Positions 32,512-43,430 of a DNA stretch of 64,000 nucleotides are shown here, piece after piece (position 1 is the first letter of the stretch; every line of letters begins with the position of its first letter). The notes below the pieces were generated by a model, which ran no database searches, was not told where the DNA came from, and worked only from the letters and a program-made list of their open reading frames with translations. The stretch covers positions 96,582 to 160,581 of the forward strand of contig NZ_JOAK01000026.1 of NCBI RefSeq assembly GCF_000720455.1, given 5' to 3'. The position numbers and the translations under genes were made by a program. This DNA comes from Streptomyces virginiae. GTDB lineage: Bacteria; Actinomycetota; Actinomycetes; Streptomycetales; Streptomycetaceae.

Positions 32512-33915
32512 ATGGAGAACAAGCCCGCTGTGGTCGTGGGGCCACCGGATGACATCGGCTTGCGCAAAGTCGTGGTGGACGGCAAACCCGTGGGCAAGGT
32601 GTGGAGCGCGCACGAGCTGCAGAACGCCCTGAAGCGTGCCGGTGTGGCCCCCGAGTACGACATCGAATGGCGCGGCGGAGACGGCACCTCCTGGCCGGCC
32701 CGCAGCTGGGGACGCCGGATCACCGGCGCCGTCATGGCCGTCGGTTTTCTGGCCAGCGCCGCAATGTGCGCATGGATAGGCGTGAAGGACTCCCTCGACG
32801 CCCTGACCTTCGCCGGCCGGGTGACGGGCTTCTTCTTCCTTTTCATGACCGTCGTCGAATTGATCGCTTTCGTGGCCGTTTTCGACTACTGGCGCAAGCG
32901 GAGAACGAGGCACTCGGGTCCGGCCCTCCTGTTCGGCGCACTCGTCCAGCTCTTCGTCGGCTCCGTGCTGCTCCTGATGTACCTCGCCAACAGGGAGAGG
33001 CCGACGGACCCGCAGTGTCTGGCCCTCTTCGCCGGCCTCGTACTCAGCGCCTCGTGGAGCCTGTGGGTGCTCTGCCGCCGCCGGGTGTGGTCGGTGCTCC
33101 ACAACCCGGGGCGCATCGCGATCGGGACGATCATCTCCACCCTCCTCGTCGTCACGAACCTCGCGTACACCCAGGTCTATCTCCCTTCCGTATCGCGCCC
33201 GCTGGTGCAGGGTGCGGCTGAGATCGGGATGCCGAGTCTGAACAGGGACGGAACGAAGATGTACGTGCGGGTCCGTCTGCACCTCAAGAACTCCGGCCAG
33301 GTCCCGGTCCACATCCTCGGCAGCATCTATTGGATACATGCCAAGCTCGCGAGCGACCCGAAAGACAAGTACAAACTGATCAAACCCGGCGAGCTGGTCC
33401 AACCGCCGGGGAGGGAGCTGAACCCGGAGGAGGAGATTTCAGAGGACGTGGTCGTCGAGATAAAGAATCCCGAAAAACTCGACTACGAGGCGGTGACGGC
33501 CCAGGTCTCGGCCTACGCGTTCAGGCAGGACAGGATGACGATGAACACCGACTTCGGAAGATCCGGCAAGTGGCGGGGGAAACTCAAGCGGGAGGGGAAG
33601 GACGACGACCCCCCGGGACCCCTGCCGGCCGACAAGGACTACGTCAGATACCAGTCCGACATCTCCCAGAGCAGTGAGCTCCTGAACCTGACGCGCGGCA
33701 GGGAGCGCGTGACGGTCTGGTGGCTGTACCGAAACAGGCCGGTCGTCTACGTCAACGTCACGAGTCCTGGCGAGAAGAAGGCCTTCAACATCGCCGATCC
33801 CACGGGGCAGAGACGGGATGTCGATCGATACGGTCTGGCGTTCGTGCGTGGCTCGATGGCCCAGACACCGTACCCGCAGCTCCTGAAGGAGGCGCAGGCC
33901 CAGCGCCCCGACTGA
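32512..33915 (+). CDS. Multi-pass membrane protein of unknown function
   Basis: A 467-residue protein. The N-terminal 70 residues are soluble (VGKVWSAHELQNALKRAG, as in small DNA/lipid-independent adaptor-like stretches). About five to six membrane segments follow within residues 75-225 (VMAVGFLASAAMCAWIG, FFFLFMTVVELIAFVAVF, FVGSVLLLMYLA, LFAGLVLSASWSLWVL, IGTIISTLLVVTNLA). The C-terminal 240 residues form a soluble region rich in Lys/Asp. Codon GC is visibly lower than in neighbours, suggesting transferred DNA. No family recognised; the shape (sensor-like membrane part plus large soluble domain) does not settle a role. Confidence 0.75.
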   Translation: MENKPAVVVGPPDDIGLRKVVVDGKPVGKVWSAHELQNALKRAGVAPEYDIEWRGGDGTSWPARSWGRRITGAVMAVGFLASAAMCAWIGVKDSLDALTFAGRVTGFFFLFMTVVELIAFVAVFDYWRKRRTRHSGPALLFGALVQLFVGSVLLLMYLANRERPTDPQCLALFAGLVLSASWSLWVLCRRRVWSVLHNPGRIAIGTIISTLLVVTNLAYTQVYLPSVSRPLVQGAAEIGMPSLNRDGTKMYVRVRLHLKNSGQVPVHILGSIYWIHAKLASDPKDKYKLIKPGELVQPPGRELNPEEEISEDVVVEIKNPEKLDYEAVTAQVSAYAFRQDRMTMNTDFGRSGKWRGKLKREGKDDDPPGPLPADKDYVRYQSDISQSSELLNLTRGRERVTVWWLYRNRPVVYVNVTSPGEKKAFNIADPTGQRRDVDRYGLAFVRGSMAQTPYPQLLKEAQAQRPD

Positions 33916-33950
33916 CCCCGCCCCCGAAGCCTTCGGCATACCCTCGCCCC

Positions 33951-34679
33951 ATGACGAGCAGCGCCATCAGCCTCCGCAAGGTCGAGGAGTCGGCTCCGGC
34001 CCTCGTGAACCTCTACAAGAGCGCCGGAACATCCCTGCGCAAGCACGGCATGGAGGGCGGACGTGCCGCCGTCTACCTGGTCCTGGACTACTCCGGGTCG
34101 ATGCGCCCCTACTACCAGGACGGCAGCGTGCAGGCCCTCGCGGACCGGGTGCTCGGCCTGTCCGCGCACCTGGACGACGACGCCCGCGTGCCGGTGGTCT
34201 TCTTCTCCACCGAGGTCGACGCGGTGGAGGAGATCTCCCTGGCCGGACACGAGGGCCGGGTCACCGAGATCGCCTCCCGCCTGGGCCACATGGGCAAGAC
34301 CGCCTACCACGCGGCGATGGACGCGGTCATCGACCACTACCTGGACTCGGGATCGACGACCCCCGCCCTCGTCGTCTTCCAGACCGACGGCGGGCCGATC
34401 AACAAGCTCGCGGCCGAGAAGTACCTGTGCAAGGCGGCCCGGATGCCGCTCTTCTGGCAGTTCGTGGGCTTCGGCAACACCCGCAGCACGCAGTTCGACT
34501 TCCTGCGCCGGCTGGACGAGCTGCCGGTCCCGGCGAAGCGGCCCGTGGACAACGCGGGCTACTTCCACGCGGGCCCCGACCCGCGCACCGTACCCGACGG
34601 CGAACTGTACGACCGCCTCGTCGGGGAGTTCCCCGCCTGGCTGGCCGCGGCACGCGGTGCGGGCATCGTGCGCGCCTGA
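33951..34679 (+). CDS. von Willebrand factor A-domain protein (TerF-like)
   Basis: A 242-residue vWA protein. The MIDAS motif is DYSGSM (residues 44-49), with the second Asp in TDGGP (near residue 150) and Thr in HMGKTAYHAAM. It begins with SISLRKVEESAPALVNLYKSA, as in TerF/tellurium-resistance vWA proteins. From family knowledge these act with TerD-like proteins in stress responses, but no ter partners are present here. Cytoplasmic, as there is no signal peptide. Confidence 0.85.
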   Translation: MTSSAISLRKVEESAPALVNLYKSAGTSLRKHGMEGGRAAVYLVLDYSGSMRPYYQDGSVQALADRVLGLSAHLDDDARVPVVFFSTEVDAVEEISLAGHEGRVTEIASRLGHMGKTAYHAAMDAVIDHYLDSGSTTPALVVFQTDGGPINKLAAEKYLCKAARMPLFWQFVGFGNTRSTQFDFLRRLDELPVPAKRPVDNAGYFHAGPDPRTVPDGELYDRLVGEFPAWLAAARGAGIVRA

Positions 34680-34714
34680 GCCCGGCCCGCCGGTGCCCGC
34701 GCTTTGATGGACGT

Positions 34715-35266
34715 ATGACGCACACCAGTTGGGCAGTCTTCGAGAAGGCGGAACCGGATTTCGCGGCGGCCGTCCAGGCCCGTTTCGCGCAGTACCCCCA
34801 CCACGTCCTGGCCACCCTCCGCAAGGACGGCTCCCCCCGGGTGGCCGGGCTGAACGTCGACATCCGGGGCGGGGAGCTGTGGCTCGGCATGATGGCCGGC
34901 TCGATGAAGGCCAAAGACCTCCAGCGCGACCCGCGCTTCGCCCTGCACACCAATCCGGGCGAGGGCGAGACCATGCCGGACGGGGACGTACGGATCTCCG
35001 GGCGCGCCGTGGAGCTCGTGGACCCGCCCGAACTGCACCGGTACGCGGAGGAGACGGAGACCCCGCACCCCTTCCACCTCTTCTACGCCGACCTGACGGA
35101 GGTCGTGCACATCGGCATCGAGGGTGACGACCTGGTGGTGCGGTCGTGGGCGCCGGATCACGGGCTGCGCACCCAGCGCCGGGGCAACGACGACGAACCG
35201 CCGCGCGAGGACCCGGCGCCGGAGGACGAACCCGGCGGCGGCGGGGTCCCCGCCGGGGGCGAGTAG
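34715..35266 (+). CDS. Pyridoxamine 5'-phosphate oxidase-fold protein
   Basis: A 183-residue split-barrel flavin-binding family protein. LATLRKDGSPRVAGLNVDIRGGELWLGM and RDPRFALHT are the typical PPOX/F420 reductase-like strands. The last 30 residues form an acidic Pro/Gly-rich tail. The family includes F420- or FMN-dependent reductases; no specific substrate is visible. It starts 35 bases after the vWA gene and is followed by a 12-pair hairpin. Confidence 0.82.
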   Translation: MTHTSWAVFEKAEPDFAAAVQARFAQYPHHVLATLRKDGSPRVAGLNVDIRGGELWLGMMAGSMKAKDLQRDPRFALHTNPGEGETMPDGDVRISGRAVELVDPPELHRYAEETETPHPFHLFYADLTEVVHIGIEGDDLVVRSWAPDHGLRTQRRGNDDEPPREDPAPEDEPGGGGVPAGGE

Positions 35267-35278
35267 GGTCGACGGGAA

Positions 35279-35309
35279 CGGCCGAAGCCAGTTGCGTTGG
35301 CTTCGGCCG
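35279..35309. terminator. 12-bp hairpin terminator
   Basis: CGGCCGAAGCCA (35279-35290) and TGGCTTCGGCCG (35298-35309) pair perfectly around a 7-base loop. It serves the PPOX gene and the facing remnant. Confidence 0.75.
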
Positions 35310-35333
35310 CCCCTCGTCGCCCCGCTCCCCCGG

Positions 35334-35612
35334 TCAGGCCGTCCGGCGGCGCAGCCACCAGGCACAGAACCCGGCGAGCAGCCCGGACAGCGCGAGGAAG
35401 ATCCCGGTCTCGATCCACTGGAAGGTCCAGTAGCGGTCGGCGGGCTGGTAGTCGACCTCTATGTGCAGGTCGGACTTCGCGAAGCAGTCGAAGGGGTCCG
35501 TCTTCGGATCGGCGCAGCCCTTGTAGCCGCGGGCCTCGTTGCCGGCGGGGTCGAGGACCGCACCCGGATCGGACACGACCCAGACGCCGGGCCGCAGCAC
35601 GCCGACCCGCAT
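35334..35612 (-). pseudogene. C-terminal remnant of an ABC-2 type transporter permease
   Basis: A 92-codon frame with an extracellular-loop-like part (GVWVVSDPGAVLDPAG, then CADPKTDPFDCF) and one final membrane span YWTFQWIETGIFLALSGLLA followed by WWLRRRTA. This pattern is the end of Streptomyces ABC-2 exporter permeases. The frame stays open to a TAG at 35673-35675, but the preceding five membrane spans and any ATPase gene are absent. It is probably a deletion remnant facing another fragment on the opposite strand. Confidence 0.6.
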
Positions 35613-35630
35613 CTGGAGGCCGGTGACCGC

Positions 35631-35787
35631 GAGGAATATCGCGCTCGGCTGGAAGGGCGACCGCCCCGACTTCTACCGGCAACCCTCCCGCAGTCACACG
35701 CCCTTCAGCGGCTACGACTGGGACGCCGGCCTGATCGCCGTCAACGAGGACGAGGTCGCGGTCTTCTGGAACTTCCAGAACACCTAG
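35631..35787 (+). pseudogene. Orphan C-terminal fragment of an unidentified protein
   Basis: About 50 codons (IALGWKGDRPDFYRQPSRSH, then GYDWDAGLIAVNEDEVAVFW and FQNT) read like a natural protein end but have no plausible start or family match. They begin where the facing ABC-2 remnant breaks off. The stop overlaps the DUF397 stop on the other strand (CTAG). Interpreted as the rest of a gene truncated by the same deletion; a genuine tiny gene is less likely. Confidence 0.4.
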
Positions 35788-35981
35788 CGGGCCTTCACGC
35801 CCCGGATGAACGAGGACCACACACCGGCCGGGAACACCAGGACCGGGCCGGTGCCGGTCTGCTTGCTGTCGCGGACGGGGACCAGGCCTGGGAGGTCGTC
35901 GGAGACCTCGACGCAGTCCCCGCCCTCACCGTTGCTGTACGAGGACTTGCGCCAGGACAGGCCGTTCACGTCTGCGCGCAT
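35784..35981 (-). CDS. DUF397 protein
   Basis: A 65-residue protein of the DUF397 family: LSWRKSSYSNGEGGDCVEV then VPVRDSK and a C-terminal WSSFIRGVKA. DUF397 genes in actinomycetes nearly always pair with an XRE/DUF5753 gene. Here the two overlap by 16 bases. Together they form a regulator pair akin to toxin-antitoxin-like or BldB/WhiJ-type modules. Confidence 0.92.
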   Translation of the reverse strand: MRADVNGLSWRKSSYSNGEGGDCVEVSDDLPGLVPVRDSKQTGTGPVLVFPAGVWSSFIRGVKAR

Positions 35982-36802
35982 GTCGCGTACTCCTCCGCCA
36001 CCGACTCGATCAGGGTCAGGGACACCTCCGGCGACAGCGCAGCAGCCCTGGCAAGATCGTAGGACCTCCAGTAGCGCTGAACCAGGGCCGGATAGTCGAG
36101 CAGCTGCCCGGCGTGAGGACCCTCCGTATAGGCCACGTCGGGCGCGTCCGAGAACTGGATGATGCGCACCAGCGAATTCAGGGCCCCATGGGCACCAGCC
36201 GAGAACGGCACCACCTGAACGGTGATCCGATGGGCTCGGGCGTACGAGGAGATGCGCCGCAACTGGGCTGCCATTACAGCAGGCCCCCCGACTGTCGTCC
36301 GCAGCACCGACTCGTGGAGGACCACCCACACCTCGGGGGTCTCCGGATCGACGAGGAGCCGTGCCCGTTCGATACGTGCCGCGACCAGGGCCTCGACACG
36401 CTCACCCAGCGCTGTCGGGCTGGCGGCCCGGATGACGGCCCTGGCGTAGTCCTCCGTCTGGAGCAGCCCTGGAACCAGCATGCAGGCATATTCGTAGGTG
36501 GCCGTCGCCAGGCCCTCCAACTCGGCCACGGTGGCGAAGTATTCGATGTGCTTGGACTTGAACGCCTTCGCCAGCCGGTAGAAGTAATCTCCTGTGTTCA
36601 GCTCCCTGTCGATGAGCTTGGCGATCTCAGGGCGCAGTCGACGCCGACCGCTCTCCATCATGCCGACGTACGCCCCCGTGGCGAAGATGCGCTCGCCCAG
36701 CCCCTCCTGGGTCAGCCCCGCCGCCTCGCGCTTCCCCCGCAGCTCCTCGCGGGCGAACTCCTCCGGCGTCTGCGCCCCACCCTCGTCATTCGGCTTGGCC
36801 AT
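35966..36802 (-). CDS. XRE helix-turn-helix protein with DUF5753 domain
   Basis: A 278-residue protein. An N-terminal HTH ([20 protein letters not shown], residues 18-70) is followed by DUF5753 ([20 protein letters not shown] to the end), including the [13 protein letters not shown] signature. This is the WhiJ-like family of Streptomyces regulators working with DUF397 partners. The start at 36802 is chosen over upstream starts because the domain pattern begins there. Confidence 0.92.
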   Translation of the reverse strand: MAKPNDEGGAQTPEEFAREELRGKREAAGLTQEGLGERIFATGAYVGMMESGRRRLRPEIAKLIDRELNTGDYFYRLAKAFKSKHIEYFATVAELEGLATATYEYACMLVPGLLQTEDYARAVIRAASPTALGERVEALVAARIERARLLVDPETPEVWVVLHESVLRTTVGGPAVMAAQLRRISSYARAHRITVQVVPFSAGAHGALNSLVRIIQFSDAPDVAYTEGPHAGQLLDYPALVQRYWRSYDLARAAALSPEVSLTLIESVAEEYATCAQT

Positions 36803-36902
36803 GAGCCAACTCCCCGCTTCCACAGTGCCCTCGCTCGGCGAAAAGCGTAGTCCTCGGCTCACCAGCGGTTCGGCGGAACGCATTGATACGACTACACAAC
36901 GC

Positions 36903-36946
36903 CACAGCGCCCGCCACCCCTGGTCGGGGACGTGGCGGGCGCTGTG
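36903..36946 (-). terminator. 15-bp hairpin terminator downstream of gltD
   Basis: The arms 36903-36917 and 36932-36946 are perfectly complementary over 15 bases, with a C/G-rich loop that can itself pair. It lies 76 bases after the gltD stop and before the divergently regulated HTH promoter. Confidence 0.7.
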
Positions 36947-37021
36947 CCGGGTGTTCCGTACGCCCTTGTACGGACCGTATGAGGGGTCCCGCCCTTCGCG
37001 AGGCGGGGGCGCTGCGGGTAC

Positions 37022-38482
37022 CTACACGGTCAGCGAGCGGTCCGTCGGCTTGACCGGGTACGGGAGCGTGCTGGTGCCGGTCAGGAAGCGGTCCACGCCG
37101 CGGGCGGCCGAGCGGCCCTCCGCGATGGCCCAGACGATCAGCGACTGGCCGCGGCCCGCGTCGCCGGCGACGAAGACGCCGTCGACGTTGGTCGCGTAGG
37201 AGGCGTCGCGGTCGATGTTGCCGCGGGCGTCCAGCTCCACGCCGAACTGCTGGACCAGGCCGTTCGCCTGGTCGGTGCCCGTGAAGCCCATCGCCAGGGT
37301 CACCAGCTGCGCGGGGAGGACGCGCTCGGTGCCGGGCTTCTGGACGAGCTTGCCGTCGACGAACTCGACCTCGACCAGGTGCAGGGCCTTGACGTTGCCG
37401 TCCTCGTCGCCCTCGAAGTGGGTGGTGGAGACGGAGTAGACCCGCTCGCCGCCCTCCTCGTGGGCCGAGGTGACCTTGTAGAGCATCGGGAACGTCGGCC
37501 AGGGCTGGTTGGAGTTCCGCTCCTCGCCCGGCTTCGGCATGATCTCCAGCTGCGTGACCGAGGCCGCGCCCTGGCGGTGGGCGGTGCCCACGCAGTCCGC
37601 GCCGGTGTCGCCTCCGCCGATGACGACCACGTGCTTGCCCTCGGCGGTGATGGGGGGCGCCATGAAGTCGCCCTCCTGCACCTTGTTCGCGAGCGGCAGG
37701 TACTCCATGGCGAAGTGGATGCCGTTCAGCTCGCGGCCCGGGACCGGCAGGTCGCGGGAGACGGTGGCGCCGGCCGCGACGACGACCGCGTCGAACCGCT
37801 TGCGCAGGTCGGTGGCCGTGATGTCACGGCCGACCTCGATACCGGTGCGGAACTTGGTGCCCTCCGCGCGCATCTGCTCGATGCGGCGGTTGATGTGCAC
37901 CTTCTCCATCTTGAACTCGGGGATGCCGTAGCGGAGCAGGCCGCCGATGCGGTCCGCGCGCTCGTACACGACCACGGTGTGGCCGGCCCGGGTCAGCTGC
38001 TGGGCGGCGGCCAGGCCGGCCGGGCCCGAGCCGATCACGGCGACGGTCTTGCCGGACAGGCGCTCGGGGGCCTGCGGGGTGACGTCCCCGTTGTCCCACG
38101 CCTTGTCGATGATCGAGACCTCGACGTTCTTGATGGTGACGGCCGGCTGGTTGATGCCGAGCACGCACGCCGACTCGCACGGGGCCGGGCACAGGCGGCC
38201 CGTGAACTCCGGGAAGTTGTTCGTCGCGTGCAGCCGCTCCGACGCCGCCGCCCAGTCGTCGCGGTAGGCGTAGTCGTTCCACTCGGGGATCAGGTTCCCG
38301 AGCGGGCAGCCGTTGTGGCAGAACGGGATGCCGCAGTCCATGCAGCGGCCGGCCTGCTTGCTGATGATCGGCAGCAGCGAGCCCGGGACGTAGACCTCGT
38401 TCCAGTCCTTCAGCCGGTCGGCGACGGGACGGGAACAGGCGGTCTCGCGCGTGGTGGTGAGGAAGCCCTTCGGGTCAGCCAT
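37022..38482 (-). CDS. gltD: Glutamate synthase (NADPH) small subunit
   Basis: A 486-residue beta subunit of NADPH-GOGAT. An N-terminal Fe-S region ([20 protein letters not shown], four Cys) precedes the FAD motif [15 protein letters not shown] and the NADPH motif [13 protein letters not shown]. It delivers electrons from NADPH to the large subunit for making two glutamates from glutamine and 2-oxoglutarate. The ATG overlaps the gltB stop by 8 bases. Length is normal for the family. Confidence 0.97.
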   Translation of the reverse strand: MADPKGFLTTTRETACSRPVADRLKDWNEVYVPGSLLPIISKQAGRCMDCGIPFCHNGCPLGNLIPEWNDYAYRDDWAAASERLHATNNFPEFTGRLCPAPCESACVLGINQPAVTIKNVEVSIIDKAWDNGDVTPQAPERLSGKTVAVIGSGPAGLAAAQQLTRAGHTVVVYERADRIGGLLRYGIPEFKMEKVHINRRIEQMRAEGTKFRTGIEVGRDITATDLRKRFDAVVVAAGATVSRDLPVPGRELNGIHFAMEYLPLANKVQEGDFMAPPITAEGKHVVVIGGGDTGADCVGTAHRQGAASVTQLEIMPKPGEERNSNQPWPTFPMLYKVTSAHEEGGERVYSVSTTHFEGDEDGNVKALHLVEVEFVDGKLVQKPGTERVLPAQLVTLAMGFTGTDQANGLVQQFGVELDARGNIDRDASYATNVDGVFVAGDAGRGQSLIVWAIAEGRSAARGVDRFLTGTSTLPYPVKPTDRSLTV

Positions 38483-41400
38483 TGGTCGCCGCCTCCATCA
38501 TCTTCTCCGTGGTCTCGGATTCCGAGAGTCCGGCGAGCTCAGCGGCGTCCTTGGCGGCGAGCACTGCCTTGTACGTGGTCGGGATGATCTTGCTGAAGCG
38601 GTCCACCGCGACGGACCAGTCAGCCAGGAGCTTCGCGGCCACGGTCGAGCCGGTCTCCTCCTCGTGGCGGCGCACCACATCGTGCAGCCACTGCTTGTCG
38701 GCGTCGGACAGGGCCTCTACGGCGCCCGCGTTGCCGACGTTGACGTTGTGCGGGTCGAGGTCGATGACGTACGCGACGCCGCCCGACATGCCGGCCGCGA
38801 AGTTGCGGCCCGTCTCGCCCAGGACGACCGCCGTGCCGCCGGTCATGTACTCGCAGCCGTGGTCGCCCACGCCCTCCGAGACGACCAGGGCGCCGGAGTT
38901 GCGGACGCAGAAGCGCTCGCCGGTGCGGCCGCGCAGGAACATCTCGCCGCCGGTGGCTCCGTAGCCGATGGTGTTGCCGGCGATGGTGGAGTACTCGGCG
39001 AGGTGGTCGGCGCCGCGGTCCGGGCGGACCACGATGCGACCGCCGGAGAGGCCCTTGCCGACGTAGTCGTTGGCGTCGCCCTCCAGGCGGAGGGTGACGC
39101 CCTTCGGGACGAAGGCTCCGAAGGACTGGCCGGCGCTGCCGGTGAACGTCAGGTCGATGGTGTCGTCGGGCAGGCCCGCACCGCCGAACTTCTTGGTGAC
39201 GTGGTGGCCGAGCATGGTGCCGACGGTCCGGTTGATGTTCCGGATGGCGATCTGGGCGCGGACCGGCTGGGCGGCCTCTGCCGATTCGGCGTTCAGCGCG
39301 TCGGCCGCGAGCTCGATCAGCTCGTTGTCGAGGGCCTTCTCCAGTCCGTGGTCCTGCTCGATCAGGGCGTGGCGGACCGCGCCCTCGGGCAGTTCGGGCA
39401 CGTAGAAGAGCGGCTCCAGGTCGAGGCCCTGCGCCTTCCAGTGCGTGACGGCCTGGGTGGTGTCGAGGAACTCGGCGTGGCCGACGGCCTCCTCGATCGT
39501 GCGGAAGCCCAGCTCGGCGAGGAGCTCGCGCACCTCCTCCGCGATGAACTCGAAGAAGTTGACGACGAACTCGGGCTTGCCGGAGAAGCGGTCCCGCAGG
39601 ACCGGGTTCTGCGTGGCGATGCCGACCGGGCAGGTGTCCAGGTGGCAGACGCGCATCATGACGCAGCCGGAGACGACGAGCGGCGCGGTCGCGAAACCGA
39701 ACTCCTCGGCGCCGAGGAGCGCGGCGATGACCACGTCACGGCCGGTCTTGAGCTGGCCGTCGGTCTGGACGACGATGCGGTCGCGCAGGCCGTTGAGCAG
39801 CAGGGTCTGCTGGGTCTCGGCGAGGCCGAGCTCCCAGGGGCCGCCCGCGTGCTTGAGCGAGGTGAGCGGGGAGGCGCCCGTACCGCCGTCGTGGCCGGAG
39901 ATCAGGACGACGTCCGCGTGGGCCTTGGAGACACCGGCCGCGACCGTGCCGACGCCGACCTCGGAGACCAGCTTCACGTGGATGCGGGCGGCCGGGTTCG
40001 CGTTCTTGAGGTCGTGGATCAGCTGAGCCAGGTCCTCGATGGAGTAGATGTCGTGGTGCGGCGGCGGGGAGATCAGGCCGACGCCCGGGGTGGAGTGCCG
40101 GGTCTTGGCGACCCACGGGTAGACCTTGTGGCCGGGCAGCTGGCCGCCCTCGCCGGGCTTGGCGCCCTGCGCCATCTTGATCTGGATGTCGTCCGCGTTG
40201 ACCAGGTACTCGCTCGTGACGCCGAAGCGGCCGGAGGCGACCTGCTTGATGGAGGAGCGGCGCGCCGGGTCGTACAGGCGCTCGGGGTCCTCGCCGCCTT
40301 CACCGGTGTTGGACTTGGCGCCCAGCTGGTTCATGGCGATGGCGAGGGTCTCGTGCGCCTCCTTGGAGATGGAGCCGTACGACATGGCGCCGGTGGAGAA
40401 GCGCTTGACGATCTCGGAGACCGGCTCGACCTCGTCGATCGGGATCGACGGGCGGTCGGACTTGAAGCCGAAGAGGCCGCGGAGCGTCATGAGGCGCTCG
40501 GACTGCTCGTTCACGCGGTCCGTGTACTGCCGGAAGATGTCGTACCGGCGGTTGCGGGTGGCGTGCTGGAGGCGGAAGACCGTCTCCGGGTCGAACAGGT
40601 GCGGCTCGCCCTCGCGGCGCCACTGGTACTCGCCGCCGATCTCCAGCGCGCGGTGCGTGGCGGCGACGCCGGAGGCCGGGTACGCCTTGGCGTGGCGGGC
40701 GGCCACCTCCTTGGCGATGACGTCGAGGCCGGCGCCGCCGATCTTGGTGGCGGTGCCGTTGAAGTAGGTCTCGACGAACTCGTCGTTGAGACCGACGGCC
40801 TCGAAGACCTGGGCGCCGCGGTAGGAGGCGACGGTGGAGATGCCCATCTTGGACATGACCTTCAGGACGCCCTTGCCGAGCGCGTAGATCAGGTTCTTGA
40901 TGGCCTGCTCCGGCTCCAGGCCGGACAGGAAGGTACCGGCGCGCAGCAGGTCCTCGACGGACTCCATGGCGAGGTACGGGTTGACCGCGGCGGCGCCGTA
41001 GCCGATGAGCAGGGCGACGTGGTGGACCTCGCGGACGTCGCCGGCCTCGACCAGCAGGCCCACCTGGGTGCGCTGCTTGGTGGCGATGAGGTGGTGGTGC
41101 ACGGCGGCGGTGAGCAGCAGCGAGGGGATCGGCGCGTGCTCGGCGTCCGAGTGGCGGTCCGACAGGACGATCAGGCGGGCGCCGTTGGCGATGGCCGCGT
41201 CGGCCTCGGCGCGGATCTCCTCGATGCGGGCGGCGAGCGCCTCGCCGCCGCCGGAGACCCGGTAGAGGCCGGAGAGCGTGGCGGCCTTCATGCCGGGCAT
41301 GTCGCCGTCGGCGTTGATGTGGATGAGCTTGGCCAGCTCGTCGTTGTCGATCACCGGGAAGGGCAGGGTGACGCTGCGACAGGACGCGGCGGTCGGCGCC

Positions 41401-43067
41401 AGCAGGTTGGACTGCGGGCCGATCGAGGACAGCAGCGAGGTGACGAGCTCCTCGCGGATGGCGTCCAGCGGCGGGTTGGTGACCTGCGCGAACAGCTGGG
41501 TGAAGTAGTCGAAGAGCAGCCGGGGGCGCTCGGACAGGGCCGCGATCGGGGAGTCCGTGCCCATGGAGCCGAGGGGCTCGCCGGCGGTACGGGCCATCGG
41601 CGCGAGGATGACGCGCAGCTCTTCCTCGGTGTAGCCGAAGGTCTGCTGGCGGCGGGTGACCGAGGCGTGCGTGTGCACGATGTGCTCGCGCTCGGGCAGG
41701 TCCGTCAGCTCGATCTCGCCGGTCTCCAGCCATTCGGCGTAGGGCGCGGCGGAGGCGAGCTCGTTCTTGATCTCGTCGTCCTCGACGATCCGCTTCTGGG
41801 CGGTGTCGACGAGGAACATCTTGCCGGGCTGGAGGCGGCCCTTGCGGACGACCTTGGCCGGGTCGATGTCGAGGACGCCGACCTCGGAGCCGAGGACGAC
41901 GAGGCCGTCGTCGGTGACCCAGTAGCGGCCGGGGCGCAGGCCGTTGCGGTCGAGGACCGCGCCGACCTGGGTGCCGTCGGTGAAGGTGACGCAGGCGGGG
42001 CCGTCCCAGGGCTCCATCAGCGTGGAGTGGTACTGGTAGAAGGCGCGGCGGGCCGGGTCCATGGAGGTGTGGTTCTCCCACGCCTCCGGGATCATCATCA
42101 GCACGCTGTGCGGCAGCGACCGGCCGCCGAGGTGGAGCAGCTCCAGGACCTCGTCGAAGGAGGCCGAGTCGGAGGCGTCCGGGGTGCAGATGGGGAAGAT
42201 GCGGTCGAGGGCGCCCTCGCCGAAGACGGTGGACGCGAGCTGGGACTCGCGGGCCTTCATCCAGTTGCGGTTGCCCTTGACCGTGTTGATCTCGCCGTTG
42301 TGCGCGACGAAGCGGTACGGGTGGGCGAGCGGCCACGACGGGAAGGTGTTCGTGGAGAAGCGCGAGTGGACCAGGGCGAGCGCCGAGGCGAAGCGGCGGT
42401 CGGAGAGGTCCGGGAAGAAGGGCTCCAGCTGGCCGGTGGTCAGCATGCCCTTGTAGACGATGGTGCGGGCGGAGAGCGACGGGAAGTACACGCCGGCCTC
42501 GCGCTCGGCGCGCTTGCGCAGCACGAACGCCTTGCGGTCCAGCTCGATGCCGGTCGTCCCGTTGCTCACGAAGAGCTGGCGGAAGGCGGGCATGGTGGCG
42601 CGGGCGCCGTTGCCGAGCAGGTCGGGGGTGACCGGGACCTCGCGCCAGCCGAGGACCGTGAGGTTCTCCTCGGCGGCGATGGCCTCGATCTGCTCCGCGG
42701 CGACGGCCTGTGCGGTGCCGTCGGCGGGGAGGAAGGCGATGCCGACGGCGTACGCGCCGGCCTCGGGGAGTTCGAATCCGGCGACCTCGCGCAGGAAGGC
42801 GTCCGGTACCTGGGACAGGATTCCCGCGCCGTCGCCGGAGTCCGGCTCGGAGCCGGTGGCGCCGCGGTGCTCGAGGTTCCGCAGAACGGTCAGGGCCTGC
42901 TCAACGAGGGTGTGGGTGGCCTCGCCGGTGAGGTTCGCCACGAATCCGACGCCGCAGGCGTCCTTCTCGTTGCGCGGGTCGTACATGCCCTGCTGGGCGG
43001 GGCGACCGTCCATGGGCGACCAGGCGGTGTTCAGGCCGGTCGCGGAGTGCGTGGATGCGGAACGCAT
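38475..43067 (-). CDS. gltB: Glutamate synthase (NADPH) large subunit
   Basis: A 1530-residue alpha subunit. The glutaminase nucleophile is Cys38 in DACGVGF after a 37-residue propeptide. The central and FMN-binding synthase domains include [14 protein letters not shown] and [18 protein letters not shown]. The 3Fe-4S cluster Cys are around [20 protein letters not shown], and the C-terminal beta-helix carries repeated G-x-x-G motifs. It works with GltD in ammonia assimilation. The 363 bases upstream form its leader and promoter. Confidence 0.97.
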   Translation of the reverse strand: MRSASTHSATGLNTAWSPMDGRPAQQGMYDPRNEKDACGVGFVANLTGEATHTLVEQALTVLRNLEHRGATGSEPDSGDGAGILSQVPDAFLREVAGFELPEAGAYAVGIAFLPADGTAQAVAAEQIEAIAAEENLTVLGWREVPVTPDLLGNGARATMPAFRQLFVSNGTTGIELDRKAFVLRKRAEREAGVYFPSLSARTIVYKGMLTTGQLEPFFPDLSDRRFASALALVHSRFSTNTFPSWPLAHPYRFVAHNGEINTVKGNRNWMKARESQLASTVFGEGALDRIFPICTPDASDSASFDEVLELLHLGGRSLPHSVLMMIPEAWENHTSMDPARRAFYQYHSTLMEPWDGPACVTFTDGTQVGAVLDRNGLRPGRYWVTDDGLVVLGSEVGVLDIDPAKVVRKGRLQPGKMFLVDTAQKRIVEDDEIKNELASAAPYAEWLETGEIELTDLPEREHIVHTHASVTRRQQTFGYTEEELRVILAPMARTAGEPLGSMGTDSPIAALSERPRLLFDYFTQLFAQVTNPPLDAIREELVTSLLSSIGPQSNLLAPTAASCRSVTLPFPVIDNDELAKLIHINADGDMPGMKAATLSGLYRVSGGGEALAARIEEIRAEADAAIANGARLIVLSDRHSDAEHAPIPSLLLTAAVHHHLIATKQRTQVGLLVEAGDVREVHHVALLIGYGAAAVNPYLAMESVEDLLRAGTFLSGLEPEQAIKNLIYALGKGVLKVMSKMGISTVASYRGAQVFEAVGLNDEFVETYFNGTATKIGGAGLDVIAKEVAARHAKAYPASGVAATHRALEIGGEYQWRREGEPHLFDPETVFRLQHATRNRRYDIFRQYTDRVNEQSERLMTLRGLFGFKSDRPSIPIDEVEPVSEIVKRFSTGAMSYGSISKEAHETLAIAMNQLGAKSNTGEGGEDPERLYDPARRSSIKQVASGRFGVTSEYLVNADDIQIKMAQGAKPGEGGQLPGHKVYPWVAKTRHSTPGVGLISPPPHHDIYSIEDLAQLIHDLKNANPAARIHVKLVSEVGVGTVAAGVSKAHADVVLISGHDGGTGASPLTSLKHAGGPWELGLAETQQTLLLNGLRDRIVVQTDGQLKTGRDVVIAALLGAEEFGFATAPLVVSGCVMMRVCHLDTCPVGIATQNPVLRDRFSGKPEFVVNFFEFIAEEVRELLAELGFRTIEEAVGHAEFLDTTQAVTHWKAQGLDLEPLFYVPELPEGAVRHALIEQDHGLEKALDNELIELAADALNAESAEAAQPVRAQIAIRNINRTVGTMLGHHVTKKFGGAGLPDDTIDLTFTGSAGQSFGAFVPKGVTLRLEGDANDYVGKGLSGGRIVVRPDRGADHLAEYSTIAGNTIGYGATGGEMFLRGRTGERFCVRNSGALVVSEGVGDHGCEYMTGGTAVVLGETGRNFAAGMSGGVAYVIDLDPHNVNVGNAGAVEALSDADKQWLHDVVRRHEEETGSTVAAKLLADWSVAVDRFSKIIPTTYKAVLAAKDAAELAGLSESETTEKMMEAATNG

Positions 43068-43430
43068 CGGCTCTCCCGTCGTCGTCGTGGCATATGTGCA
43101 TAGCCGAGGGACGACGTTGGCCCTCTGCGAAATTTCGTGCAGATTACATGATGACGACTATCCCGAGAAGCGGATATGCCATTCCAGCATGCGGACACTG
43201 CGCGAGGCAGAAAGAGGGGACTTTCGCGGCGCTCTACGGGCGGATCGCGGGGGTGTCGCGAGGTGACCCGGCATATCGCGGCGTATCGCGTGGGGCGAAG
43301 GTCCCGGTACAGGGCGGGCATCATTGCCCACCCGGAGTCCTGGTGTGATGCCCGGCGGACACGGGATCGAAACCGCCGGGTAACGGACTACTTATGTTGC
43401 GTCCTGCATAGTGTCTCACTCCCAGGCCGG
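43068..43430. other. gltB leader/promoter region
   Basis: About 360 bases without a supported gene. It holds the gltB promoter and 5' leader on the minus strand and, at 43351-43380, a hairpin after the VIT1/CCC1 gene. The gltB-proximal part has several ATAT/TATG-rich patches. I found no riboswitch or attenuator that I could name. Confidence 0.5.
43351..43380 (-). terminator. Hairpin after the VIT1/CCC1 gene
   Basis: CCCGGCGG (43351-43358) and CCGCCGGG (43373-43380) form a perfect 8-pair stem with a 14-base loop, 50 bases downstream of the transporter stop. Confidence 0.5.

Noticed and set aside
35158..35820. A longer 220-codon minus-strand frame across the remnant region
   Set aside because: It runs through the hairpin and the end of the PPOX gene in another frame and lacks the permease pattern seen in the shorter frame.
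38451..43103. A 1550-codon open frame on the plus strand opposite gltB
   Set aside because: It is a shadow of the GC-rich codon bias of gltB; its composition (Val/Leu/Gly/Asp-rich) shows no domain pattern.
43068..43430. Riboswitch or glutamine-responsive RNA ahead of gltB
   Set aside because: No recognisable conserved core or terminator was seen in the leader; only a short hairpin belonging to the upstream gene.
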